From the NCBI RefSeq assembly GCF_003112575.1, contig NZ_BEWC01000001.1:310001-374000 (forward strand): a stretch of DNA of 64,000 bases, read 5' to 3'. This document shows positions 52,987-60,561 of the stretch, piece by piece. Position numbers and translations under genes: made by a program. The DNA comes from Streptomyces ardesiacus. GTDB taxonomy: Bacteria > Actinomycetota > Actinomycetes > Streptomycetales > Streptomycetaceae. Within the stretch, counting starts at the first letter, position 1; each line of letters starts with the position of its first letter. Under the pieces are notes generated by a model. That model was not told the DNA's origin. It searched no databases and was given only the letters and a program-made list of their open reading frames with translations.

Positions 52987-54330
52987 ATGAGTCCCCCCGT
53001 CGCACCGCCGGGCTGGAGCCGCTGGCTCGTTCCCCCGGCCGCTCTCTCGGTCCACCTCTCCATCGGGCAGGCCTACGCCTGGTCCGTGTTCAAACCGCCC
53101 CTGGAATCCGCGCTCGGCCTCAGCGGGACGCAGAGCGCGCTGCCCTTCCAGCTCGGCATCGTCATGCTCGGTCTCTCGGCCGCGTTCGGCGGCACGCTCG
53201 TGGAACGGCACGGGCCGCGCTGGGCGATGACCGTCGCCCTGGTCTGCTTCTCGTCCGGCTTCCTGCTCTCCGCGCTCGGCGCGGCCGTGGGGCAGTACTG
53301 GCTGATCGTCCTGGGCTACGGCTTCGTCGGCGGGATCGGCCTCGGCATCGGCTACATCTCGCCGGTCTCGACGCTGATCAAGTGGTTCCCGGACCGGCCC
53401 GGCATGGCCACCGGCATCGCCATCATGGGCTTCGGCGGCGGCGCGCTCATCGCCTCGCCCTGGTCGGCGCAGATGCTCAAGTCCTTCGGCTCCGACAACT
53501 CCGGTATCGCTCTCGCCTTCCTCGTCCACGGACTGACGTACGCCGTCTTCATGCTGCTCGGCGTGCTGCTGGTGCGGGTGCCGCGGCCCAAGGAGCGGGC
53601 GGACGGGCGGCCCGCGCCGCTCGAAGGCGTCCAGGTCTCGGCGCGCTCGGCCCTGCGCACCCCGCAGTTCTGGCTGCTGTGGCTCGTGCTCTGCATGAAC
53701 GTCACGGCCGGCATCGGCATCCTGGAGAAGGCCGCGCCGATGATCCGCGACTTCTTCGCCGACACCTCCACGCCGGTGTCGGCCACCGCCGCGGCCGGCT
53801 TCGTGGCGCTGCTGTCGGCGGCCAACATGGCGGGCCGCCTGGGCTGGTCCTCCGCCTCCGACCTGATCGGACGCAAGAACATCTACCGCGTGTACCTGGG
53901 CGTGGGCGCCCTCATGTACGCCCTGATCGCGCTGTTCGGCGACTCCTCCAAGCCGCTGTTCGTCCTGTGCGCCCTGGTCGTCCTGTCCTTCTACGGCGGC
54001 GGCTTCTCCACCGCCCCCGCCTATCTCAAGGACCTCTTCGGCACCTATCAGGTCGGCGCGATCCACGGACGGCTGCTCACCGCCTGGTCGCTGGCCGGCG
54101 TCCTCGGGCCGCTCATCGTGAACTGGATCGCCGACCACCAGGAGGAGGCCGGCCGGCACGGCTCGGCGCTGTACGGGACGTCCTTCCTCATCATGATCGG
54201 ACTGCTGGTCGTCGGCTTCGTCGCCAACGAACTGATCCGGCCCGTGCACGCCCGGCACCACGAACCCGCAGCCACCCCCGCGCCGAAGGAGGGCAACGAT
54301 GTCGTCCGACCTCAGCCAGAGTCCGCCTGA
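52987..54330 (+). CDS. OFA-family MFS transporter (oxalate/formate antiporter-like)
   Basis: A 447-residue 12-helix MFS protein. The start region PPAALSVHLSIGQAYAWSVF and the following KPPLESALGLSGTQSALPFQ are typical of OxlT-like carriers. Motif A-like loops are GGTLVERHGPRWAM and MAGRLGWSSASDLIGRKNIY. IGLGIGYISPVSTLIKWFPD and FYGGGFSTAPAYLKDLFGTY are hallmark OFA blocks. It probably exchanges oxalate, formate or another small carboxylate. The ATG at 52987 was taken because similarity begins there; the open frame extends 39 codons further, through the operator. It is divergent from the formate dehydrogenase operon, which fits substrate supply. The 3' end overlaps a mini-protein gene. Confidence 0.93.
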   Translation: MSPPVAPPGWSRWLVPPAALSVHLSIGQAYAWSVFKPPLESALGLSGTQSALPFQLGIVMLGLSAAFGGTLVERHGPRWAMTVALVCFSSGFLLSALGAAVGQYWLIVLGYGFVGGIGLGIGYISPVSTLIKWFPDRPGMATGIAIMGFGGGALIASPWSAQMLKSFGSDNSGIALAFLVHGLTYAVFMLLGVLLVRVPRPKERADGRPAPLEGVQVSARSALRTPQFWLLWLVLCMNVTAGIGILEKAAPMIRDFFADTSTPVSATAAAGFVALLSAANMAGRLGWSSASDLIGRKNIYRVYLGVGALMYALIALFGDSSKPLFVLCALVVLSFYGGGFSTAPAYLKDLFGTYQVGAIHGRLLTAWSLAGVLGPLIVNWIADHQEEAGRHGSALYGTSFLIMIGLLVVGFVANELIRPVHARHHEPAATPAPKEGNDVVRPQPESA

Positions 54331-54451
54331 GGCGGCCGGCCCGCCCGACCGGCGGCCGCTGATCGCCTTCACCTGGCTCTGGGTGGGCGCGCCGCTCGCC
54401 TACGGGCTGTACGAACTCGTGCGGAAGGCGACCCAGCTCTTCACCGGGTGA
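54299..54451 (+). CDS. MFS transporter small subunit-like membrane mini-protein
   Basis: A 50-residue frame starting ATG with AAGGAGG six bases upstream, overlapping the last 32 bases of the OFA transporter gene in another frame. It encodes a polar, Pro-rich N-terminus (MSSDLSQSPPEAAG), then one hydrophobic helix (PLIAFTWLWVGAPLAYGLYE) and a short basic tail (LVRKATQLFTG). Small single-helix partners follow OFA-type MFS genes in many actinobacteria and proteobacteria, and I recall them annotated as MFS transporter small subunits. Length, coupling and topology fit. Function is probably transporter stability or regulation; this is inference. Confidence 0.8.
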   Translation: MSSDLSQSPPEAAGPPDRRPLIAFTWLWVGAPLAYGLYELVRKATQLFTG

Positions 54452-54612
54452 GGGCGCGGGGCAGGGGACCGGGACCGCCCGGGCGGCGGAGGATGCTGAC
54501 CGAAGCCGACAAGCAGGGCGCCCGTTTCCTGTCGTATCACCTGCCGTCGTACCCGTCGGTCACTCATCACACTGGTGGATCCCGTACCCCCGAGGCAGCG
54601 AGGACTCCACCC

Positions 54613-55563
54613 ATGCATCACGGCTCCCGCATCACCGCCGTCGGCCACTACCAGCCCGCCCAGGTTCTCACCAACGAGGACCTGGCGGGCATGGTCGACA
54701 CCAGCGACGAGTGGATCAGGAGCCGGGTGGGCATTCGTACGCGCCGGATCGCCGGACCCGACGAACCGGTCGACGAGCTGGCCGCCCACGCCGCCGCGAA
54801 GGCGCTGGCCTCGGCCGGGCTGACCCCCGCCGACGTGGACCTGATCGTGGTCGCCACCTCCACCGCGATCGACCGCTCGCCGAACACCGCCGCCCGCGTC
54901 GCGGCCCGCCTCGGCGTCCCCGGCCCCGCCGCCCTGGACCTCAACGTCGTGTGCGCGGGCTTCACCCACGCCCTGGCCACCGCCGACCACGCCGTGCGCG
55001 CCGAGTCCGCGAGCCGGGCGCTGGTCGTCGGCGCCGACAAGATGTCCGAGGTCGTCGACTGGACCGACCGCACCACCTGTGTGCTGGTCGGCGACGGGGC
55101 GGGGGCCGCCGTCGTCGAGGCCTGCGCGCCGGACGAGGAGGCGGGGATCGGGCCCGTGCTGTGGGGTTCGGTGCCCGAGATGGGCAACGCGGTCCGCATC
55201 GAGGGGACGCCGCCGCGGTTCGCGCAGGAGGGGCAGAGCGTGTACCGCTGGGCGACCACGCGGCTGCCCGCCATCGCGCGCAGGGCCTGCGAGCGGTCCG
55301 GGCTCGCGCCGGCCGACCTCGCCGCGGTCGTCCTGCACCAGGCCAACCTGCGCATCATCGAACCCCTCGCCGCGAGGATCGGCGCCGTCAACGCCGTGGT
55401 CGCCCGCGACGTCGTCGAGTCCGGCAACACCTCGGCGGCGAGCATCCCGCTCGCCCTGTCCAAGCTGGCGGAGCGGGGCGAGATCACCAGCGGCGACCCG
55501 GTGCTGCTCTTCGGCTTCGGCGGCAACCTCTCCTACGCGGGTCAGGTCGTCCGCTGCCCCTGA
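54613..55563 (+). CDS. 3-oxoacyl-ACP synthase III (FabH-like)
   Basis: A 316-residue KASIII that condenses an acyl-CoA with malonyl-ACP. The catalytic triad is complete: Cys in DLNVVCAGFTHALATADH, His in VVLHQANLRII and Asn in ESGNTSAASIPLALSKLAE. The N-terminal TSDEWIRSRVGIRTRRIAGP is standard FabH. No other fatty acid synthase gene (fabD, acpP, fabF) is nearby, so it is an accessory KASIII, perhaps for unusual starter units or a small secondary pathway. The ATG at 54613 has a modest GAGGACT site upstream. The GntR regulator gene follows 161 bp later on the same strand. Confidence 0.95.
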   Translation: MHHGSRITAVGHYQPAQVLTNEDLAGMVDTSDEWIRSRVGIRTRRIAGPDEPVDELAAHAAAKALASAGLTPADVDLIVVATSTAIDRSPNTAARVAARLGVPGPAALDLNVVCAGFTHALATADHAVRAESASRALVVGADKMSEVVDWTDRTTCVLVGDGAGAAVVEACAPDEEAGIGPVLWGSVPEMGNAVRIEGTPPRFAQEGQSVYRWATTRLPAIARRACERSGLAPADLAAVVLHQANLRIIEPLAARIGAVNAVVARDVVESGNTSAASIPLALSKLAERGEITSGDPVLLFGFGGNLSYAGQVVRCP

Positions 55564-55625
55564 ACGCCGCCCCGCCCCCCGGTGTGACGTGCCCTACACA
55601 CCCGGCCCCGCGTCGCCGGTGCGCC

Positions 55626-55638
55626 GTAGACTGTAGAC
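55626..55638. promoter_or_regulatory. Tandem GTAGAC half-sites upstream of the GntR gene
   Basis: GTAGACTGTAGAC contains two copies of GTAGAC seven bases apart, the second within ACTGTAGAC, the complement of the site at 52861-52869. They overlap a plausible promoter with -35 TAGACT (55627-55632), 17-bp spacer and -10 GATACT (55650-55655), so binding would block polymerase; autoregulation is inferred. Confidence 0.55.
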
Positions 55639-55655
55639 GAAAGACAATCGATACT

Positions 55656-55689
55656 GCGCTTACCGGTGTTGCGCTGACCGGTGTTGCGC
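55656..55689. repeat. 15-bp tandem direct repeat in the GntR leader
   Basis: GCGCTTACCGGTGTT (55656-55670) and GCGCTGACCGGTGTT (55671-55685) differ in one base and are followed by GCGCG. They lie immediately after the candidate -10 element and 36 bases before the GntR start. Either slippage or a second binding element. Confidence 0.8.
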
Positions 55690-55724
55690 GTGGCGATTGT
55701 GTGCCGGCCGTCGAGGGGGGACCG

Positions 55725-56402
55725 ATGTTGTCCGCAGGACTGCCGCAGGGCGCGGTGCCCAAGCTGGAACGGCCCGGCCCGTTGCGGGACCGGGTCTACG
55801 AGGCGCTGCTCGAACTCATCACCACGCGGGCCCTCCAGCCGGGCCAGCACCTCGTCGAGAGCGAACTCGCCGGTCACCTCGGGGTGTCGCGGCAGCCGGT
55901 GCGCGAGGCGCTGCAGCGGCTCAACACCGAGGGCTGGGTCGATCTGCGGCCCGCGCAGGGCGCCTTCGTGCACGAGCCGACCGAGGAGGAGGCCGACCAG
56001 CTCCTGACGGTGCGCACACTCCTGGAGGCCGAGGCGGCACGGCTCGCCGCGGCCAACGCCTCCCGTGCCGGCGTCGCCGCGCTGGAGGAGCTGTGCGCGG
56101 AGGGGGAGCGGGCCGTCGCCGCCGAGGACGTGGACGCCGCCGTCGCCTTCAACGCCCGCTTCCACCGCAAGGTCATGGAGCTGGCGGGCAACGCCGTCCT
56201 CGCCGAACTCGCGGCGCAGGTCGACCGCCGGGTCCGCTGGTACTACACGCCGGTCGCCCGGCAGCGCGGCCGGCAGTCCTGGATCGAGCACCGCAAGCTG
56301 ATCGCCGCGATCACGGAGCGGGACGAGCAGTCGGCGACCCGGCTGATGCGCGAACACACCGAACACACCCGGCGCTCGTACCACGCGCGCGAGAAAGCGT
56401 GA
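55725..56402 (+). CDS. GntR-family (FadR/FCD subfamily) transcriptional regulator
   Basis: A 225-residue regulator. The winged HTH is LRDRVYEALLELITTRALQP with VSRQPVREALQRLNTEGWVD. The all-helical FCD ligand domain starts EADQLLTVRTLLEAEAARLA and carries metal-ligand residues of the D...H...H type, visible in FNARFHRKVMELAGN and REHTEHTRRSYH. Such regulators sense small organic acids. Given the shared 9-mer, candidate targets are its own promoter and the oxalate/formate transporter-dehydrogenase region about 3 kb away. The ATG at 55725 follows GAGGGGGG. A perfect hairpin terminates the gene. Confidence 0.93.
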   Translation: MLSAGLPQGAVPKLERPGPLRDRVYEALLELITTRALQPGQHLVESELAGHLGVSRQPVREALQRLNTEGWVDLRPAQGAFVHEPTEEEADQLLTVRTLLEAEAARLAAANASRAGVAALEELCAEGERAVAAEDVDAAVAFNARFHRKVMELAGNAVLAELAAQVDRRVRWYYTPVARQRGRQSWIEHRKLIAAITERDEQSATRLMREHTEHTRRSYHAREKA

Positions 56403-56430
56403 GGTCACAGCCCCTTCGGAGCACGTCCCC

Positions 56431-56460
56431 AGGCCGCCCGGCGGATCGACCGGGCGGCCT
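56431..56460 (+). terminator. Terminator after the GntR gene
   Basis: Perfect 11-bp inverted repeat AGGCCGCCCGG - 8 nt - CCGGGCGGCCT, 28 bases after the stop. Confidence 0.85.
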
Positions 56461-56494
56461 CGTCGTGTCCGGGGCGGTCCTGGGCCGGACTCTT

Positions 56495-56517
56495 CTTTGT
56501 CCACTCAGTGGAGAAAG
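56495..56517. promoter_or_regulatory. Palindromic operator candidate upstream of the ROK regulator
   Basis: The site is 23 bp long. Its core TCCAC-TCA-GTGGA (56500-56512) is a perfect 5-bp dyad, and the flanks CTTTG and GAAAG extend it with near-symmetry (CTTT/AAAG). It lies 129 bp before the ROK start in an AT-richer stretch. Most likely an autoregulatory ROK site. Confidence 0.6.
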
Positions 56518-56645
56518 TTCGCAGCAATTCATGCGTGACTTCTTCCCACACCCGGCGCCCACTGCTACGTTCCCTCCGAAAGCAAGCCACTGGACGAGGC
56601 CGGAAGTCCGGCACATTCACAGCCGATTGAGGCGGGGAGGGGCTC

Positions 56646-57836
56646 GTGAGACGCATGACCGCACGACCCGCGAACGCCCACCAAGCGCGACTGCTCCAGC
56701 TCCTGCGCGACGGCGGGCCCAACTCCCGTGCCCAGCTCGGTGACCAGGTCGACCTCTCCCGGTCGAAGCTGGCCGTCGAGGTGGACCGGCTGCTCGAGAC
56801 CGGTCTCGTCGTGGCCGACGGACTCGCCGCCTCCCGCGGCGGGCGCCGCAGCCACAACGTCCGCCTCAACCCGGAACTGCGTTTCCTCGGCGTCGACATC
56901 GGCGCGACCTCGGTCGACGTCGCCGTCACCAACGCCGAGCTGGAGATCCTCGGGCACATCAACCAGCCGCTGGACGTCCGCGAGGGGCCGGTCGCGGTCT
57001 TCGAGCAGGTGCTGTCGATGGCCGCCAAGCTGCGGGCCTCCGGGCTCGCGGAGGGCTTCGACGGCGCCGGCATCGGCGTCCCGGGACCGGTCCGCTTCCC
57101 CGAGGGCGTGCCGGTGGCCCCGCCGATCATGCCGGGCTGGGACGGCTTCCCCGTGCGGGAGGCACTCAGCCAGGAGCTCGGCTGCCCCGTCATGGTCGAC
57201 AACGACGTGAACCTGATGGCGCTGGGGGAGCAGCACGCGGGCGTCGCCCGCACCCAGCACGACTTCCTCGTCGTCAAGATCGGTACCGGCATCGGCTGCG
57301 GCATCGTGGTCGGCGGGGAGGTCTACCGGGGGACCACGGGCAGCGCGGGCGACATCGGGCACATCCAGGCCGTGCCCGACGGACGCCAGTGCGCCTGCGG
57401 CAACCGGGGCTGCCTGGAGGCCCACTTCAGCGGCGCGGCCCTGGCCCGCGACGCCACGGAGGCCGCCCAGCAGGGCCGGTCGGCCGAGCTCGCGAACCGG
57501 CTGGCGGCGAGCGGGGGCCTCAGCGCCGCCGACGTCGCCGCCGCGGCCGCGGCGGGCGACACCACGGCGCTCGACCTGATCAGGGAGGGCGGCCGCAGCA
57601 CCGGCCAGGTCATCGCCGGCCTGGTCAGCTTCTTCAACCCGGGCCTGGTGGTGATCGGCGGCGGGGTGACCGGCCTCGGCCACAACCTGCTCGCCGCCAT
57701 CCGTACCCAGGTCTACCGCCAGTCGCTGCCCCTGGCGACCGGCAACCTGCCCATCGTCCTGGGGGAGCTGGGCCCCACCGCCGGAGTCATCGGCGCGGCC
57801 CGGCTGATCAGCGACCACCTGTTCTCACCCGCGTAG
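56646..57836 (+). CDS. ROK-family transcriptional regulator
   Basis: A 396-residue XylR/NagC-type repressor. The N-terminal winged HTH is HQARLLQLLRDGGPNSRAQL with VDLSRSKLAVEVDRL, and is followed by the ROK sugar-kinase-like fold. The phosphate loop is FLGVDIGATSVDVAVT, the sugar-binding Asn-Asp is in PVMVDNDVNLMALGEQHAG, and the zinc motif is CACGNRGCLEAHFSG (C-x-C-G-x2-G-C). It probably controls the ABC transporter and dehydrogenase genes downstream in response to their sugar. GTG start at 56646; an ATG at 56655 is a fair alternative with better spacing from GGGGAGG. A gap of 174 bp without recognisable elements separates it from the transporter genes. Confidence 0.95.
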   Translation: MRRMTARPANAHQARLLQLLRDGGPNSRAQLGDQVDLSRSKLAVEVDRLLETGLVVADGLAASRGGRRSHNVRLNPELRFLGVDIGATSVDVAVTNAELEILGHINQPLDVREGPVAVFEQVLSMAAKLRASGLAEGFDGAGIGVPGPVRFPEGVPVAPPIMPGWDGFPVREALSQELGCPVMVDNDVNLMALGEQHAGVARTQHDFLVVKIGTGIGCGIVVGGEVYRGTTGSAGDIGHIQAVPDGRQCACGNRGCLEAHFSGAALARDATEAAQQGRSAELANRLAASGGLSAADVAAAAAAGDTTALDLIREGGRSTGQVIAGLVSFFNPGLVVIGGGVTGLGHNLLAAIRTQVYRQSLPLATGNLPIVLGELGPTAGVIGAARLISDHLFSPA

Positions 57837-58010
57837 ACACCGTTTCGCATCCCCGGACTCCACGGCTCCACAGGTCCGTCCAGCACAGCGCTCCACCCCG
57901 CTATGCCCCGTACCGCCCGATCCTGCTCCGTGTTCCGCCCACCCCGCTCCGCACCGCCCTGCTCTGCTCTGCCCTGACACCGGCCCGCACGCCCGCCGAG
58001 GGGACCTCAC

Positions 58011-59528
58011 ATGGCACCAGAACCACCGCTGCTCAGCATGTCCGGCATCACCAAGTCGTTCCCCGGAGTCCGGGCCCTCGACGGCGTCGACCTCGAGGTC
58101 CAGGCCGGTGAGGTGCACTGCCTCCTCGGCCAGAACGGCGCCGGGAAGTCCACCCTCATCAAGGTGCTGGCCGGCGCCCATCAGCCCGACACCGGCACCA
58201 TCCGCTGGCGCGGGGAGGACGTCACCCTGCGCTCGCCCATCGCCGCCATGCGCCTGGGCATCGCCACCATCTACCAGGAACTCGACCTGGTGGAGCACCT
58301 GTCGGTCGCCGAGAACGTCCACCTCGGCCACGAACCGACGGCCGCCGGCTTCGTCGTACGGGGACGGGCGGCCAAGGCGTCGACGGCCGCGCTGCTCAAG
58401 CGGCTCGGCCATCCCGAGGTCGACCCCGGGCGGCTGGTCGGGGACCTGTCGGCGGCGCAGCAGCAGATCGTGTCCATGGCGCGGGCGCTCTCGCACGACG
58501 TACGGCTGATCGTGATGGACGAGCCGTCCGCCGCGCTCGACCCGGACGAGGTCGACAACCTCTTCCGCATCGTCGCCGACCTCACCGCCGACGGTGTCGC
58601 CGTCGTCTACATCTCGCACCGCCTGGAGGAGATCCGCCGCATCGGCGACCGGGTCACCGTCCTCAAGGACGGCCGGGCCGTCGCGGGCGGGCTCCCCGCC
58701 GAGTCGACGCCGACCCGCGAGGTGGTGGCGCTGATGACGGGCCGCAACGTCGAGTACGTCTTCCCCGAGAGGCCGCCCGGGCCGCCCGCGGCCGAACCCG
58801 TGCTGAAGGTCGAAGGGCTCTCCCGCCAGGGCGAGTTCGCACCCCTCGACCTCGAGGTGCGGCCCGGCGAGATCGTCGGCCTCGCGGGGCTCGTCGGCTC
58901 CGGCCGCTCGGAGATCCTGGAGACGGTCTACGGCGCCCGCAAGGCGCACTCCGGCCGGGTCCTCGTCGGCGGACAGCCGCTGAGGTCCGGCAGTGTGCGC
59001 GCGGCCGTCCGCGCCGGGCTCGGGCTCGCCCCCGAGGAACGCAAGGCCCAGGCCCTGCTGATGCTGGAGTCCGTCACCCGCAACGTGTCCGTCTCCGCCA
59101 TGTCCCGTTTCTCGCGCGGCGGCTGGATCGACCGCGGCGCCGAACTCGGCGCGGCCCGCACGGCCACCCGAGAGCTGTCGCTGCGGCCCGACAACCCCGC
59201 CGTGCCCGTGCGCACCCTCTCCGGCGGCAACCAGCAGAAGGCGGTGCTCGCCCGCTGGCTGCTGCGCGGCTGCCGGGTCCTGCTGCTCGACGAACCCACC
59301 CGCGGCGTCGACGTGGGCGCCCGTGCCGAGCTGTACGCCGTCATCCGGCGCCTGGCCGACGAGGGCCTGGCCGTGCTGCTGGTCTCCAGCGAGGTGCCCG
59401 AGGTGCTGGGCCTGGCCGACCGCGTGCTGGTGCTGCGCGAGGGCCGGGTCGTGCACGAGGCCCCCGCCCGCGAACTCGACGAACACCGCGTACTCGACCT
59501 CGTGATGGAAGGAAGCCCGGCGTCATGA
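58011..59528 (+). CDS. Sugar ABC transporter ATP-binding protein (RbsA/MglA-like)
   Basis: A 505-residue double-ATPase subunit. First domain: Walker A LLGQNGAGKSTLIKVLAGAH, signature DLSAAQQQIVSMARALS and Walker B LIVMDEPSAAL. Second domain: a degenerate Walker A, GLVGSGRSEILETVYGA (as usual for this family), with signature TLSGGNQQKAVLARWLLRG and Walker B VLLLDEPTRGVDVG. Only one subunit is needed per transporter because both ATPase domains are fused. The ATG start follows GAGGGGACC. Its stop overlaps the permease start (ATGA). Confidence 0.97.
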   Translation: MAPEPPLLSMSGITKSFPGVRALDGVDLEVQAGEVHCLLGQNGAGKSTLIKVLAGAHQPDTGTIRWRGEDVTLRSPIAAMRLGIATIYQELDLVEHLSVAENVHLGHEPTAAGFVVRGRAAKASTAALLKRLGHPEVDPGRLVGDLSAAQQQIVSMARALSHDVRLIVMDEPSAALDPDEVDNLFRIVADLTADGVAVVYISHRLEEIRRIGDRVTVLKDGRAVAGGLPAESTPTREVVALMTGRNVEYVFPERPPGPPAAEPVLKVEGLSRQGEFAPLDLEVRPGEIVGLAGLVGSGRSEILETVYGARKAHSGRVLVGGQPLRSGSVRAAVRAGLGLAPEERKAQALLMLESVTRNVSVSAMSRFSRGGWIDRGAELGAARTATRELSLRPDNPAVPVRTLSGGNQQKAVLARWLLRGCRVLLLDEPTRGVDVGARAELYAVIRRLADEGLAVLLVSSEVPEVLGLADRVLVLREGRVVHEAPARELDEHRVLDLVMEGSPAS

Positions 59529-60544
59529 CGCAGCACGTGTCCCCGCCACGGGGCGGCACCGACAAAGCGGCAGCGGTGGAAGGGCCGCCCGCCTGGCGGG
59601 TCCGGCTGGGCCGCGCCGACGTCCGCACCCTCACCCTGCTCGGCGTGCTCGCCGCCCTGGTCCTCATCGGCGGCATCACCCAGCCCGACGCGTTCCTCGA
59701 CACCCGCAACCTCCAACTGGTGCTCACCCAGGCGTCCGTGATCGGCGTCGTCACCGTCGGAGTGACCTTCGTCATCATCTCCGGCGGCATCGACCTGTCC
59801 GTCGGCGCCATCGTCGCCCTCGCCTCCGTGTGGGCGACCACGGTCGCCACCCAGGAGTTCGGGTTCGCCGGCATCCTCTTCACTGCGATCGTGGTGGGAG
59901 TGGGCTGCGGACTGGTCAACGGGGTGCTGATCGCCTTCGGGCAGATGGTCCCGTTCATCGCCACCCTCGCCATGCTGGCCTCGGCGCGCGGCCTCGCCCT
60001 CCAGATCACCGACGGCCGCACCCAGGTCGTCACGGTCCCGAGTGTCCTCGACCTCGCCGAGCGGGACTCGTACGTGCTCGGCATACCGCCGCTGGTCCTG
60101 GTCTTCGCGGCCGTCACGGTCATCGGCTGGCTGGTGCTCAACCGGACCACCTTCGGCCGCCGCACCGTCGCCGTCGGCGGCAACGCCGAGGCCGCCCGGC
60201 TGGCCGGCATCGACGTCCGCCGCCAGCGCCTCTACCTCTACCTGCTGTCCGGGCTGTGCTGCGGCATCGCCGCCTTCCTGCTGGTGGCCCTCGCCGGCTC
60301 CGGCCAGAACACCAACGGCAACCTCTACGAACTCGACGCCATCGCCGCCGCGATCATCGGCGGAACGCTGCTGACCGGCGGACGGGGCCACATCCTCGGC
60401 TCCGTGCTCGGCGTCCTGATCTTCACCACGATCACCAACATCTTCGCCCTGAACAACCTGCAGAGCGACGTCCAGCAGATCGCCAAGGGCGCGATCATCG
60501 TCGCCGCCGTGCTGGTCCAGCGCCGTACCGCAAGCACGCATTGA
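59525..60544 (+). CDS. Sugar ABC transporter permease (RbsC-like)
   Basis: A 339-residue permease of the BPD_transp_2 type with about 8-10 helices. Recognisable blocks are VTFVIISGGIDLSVGAIVAL, TLAMLASARGLALQITDGRT and GLCCGIAAFLLVALAGSGQN. The C-terminal GGTLLTGGRGHILGSVLGVL with NIFALNNLQSDVQQIAKGAI is typical of ribose/galactose/inositol-class permeases. The roughly 35-residue N-terminus is cytoplasmic. It is coupled to the ATPase gene by a 4-base overlap and followed 17 bases later by the binding protein gene. Confidence 0.97.
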   Translation: MTQHVSPPRGGTDKAAAVEGPPAWRVRLGRADVRTLTLLGVLAALVLIGGITQPDAFLDTRNLQLVLTQASVIGVVTVGVTFVIISGGIDLSVGAIVALASVWATTVATQEFGFAGILFTAIVVGVGCGLVNGVLIAFGQMVPFIATLAMLASARGLALQITDGRTQVVTVPSVLDLAERDSYVLGIPPLVLVFAAVTVIGWLVLNRTTFGRRTVAVGGNAEAARLAGIDVRRQRLYLYLLSGLCCGIAAFLLVALAGSGQNTNGNLYELDAIAAAIIGGTLLTGGRGHILGSVLGVLIFTTITNIFALNNLQSDVQQIAKGAIIVAAVLVQRRTASTH

Positions 60545-60561
60545 GGAAAGGGTTCACCGTC

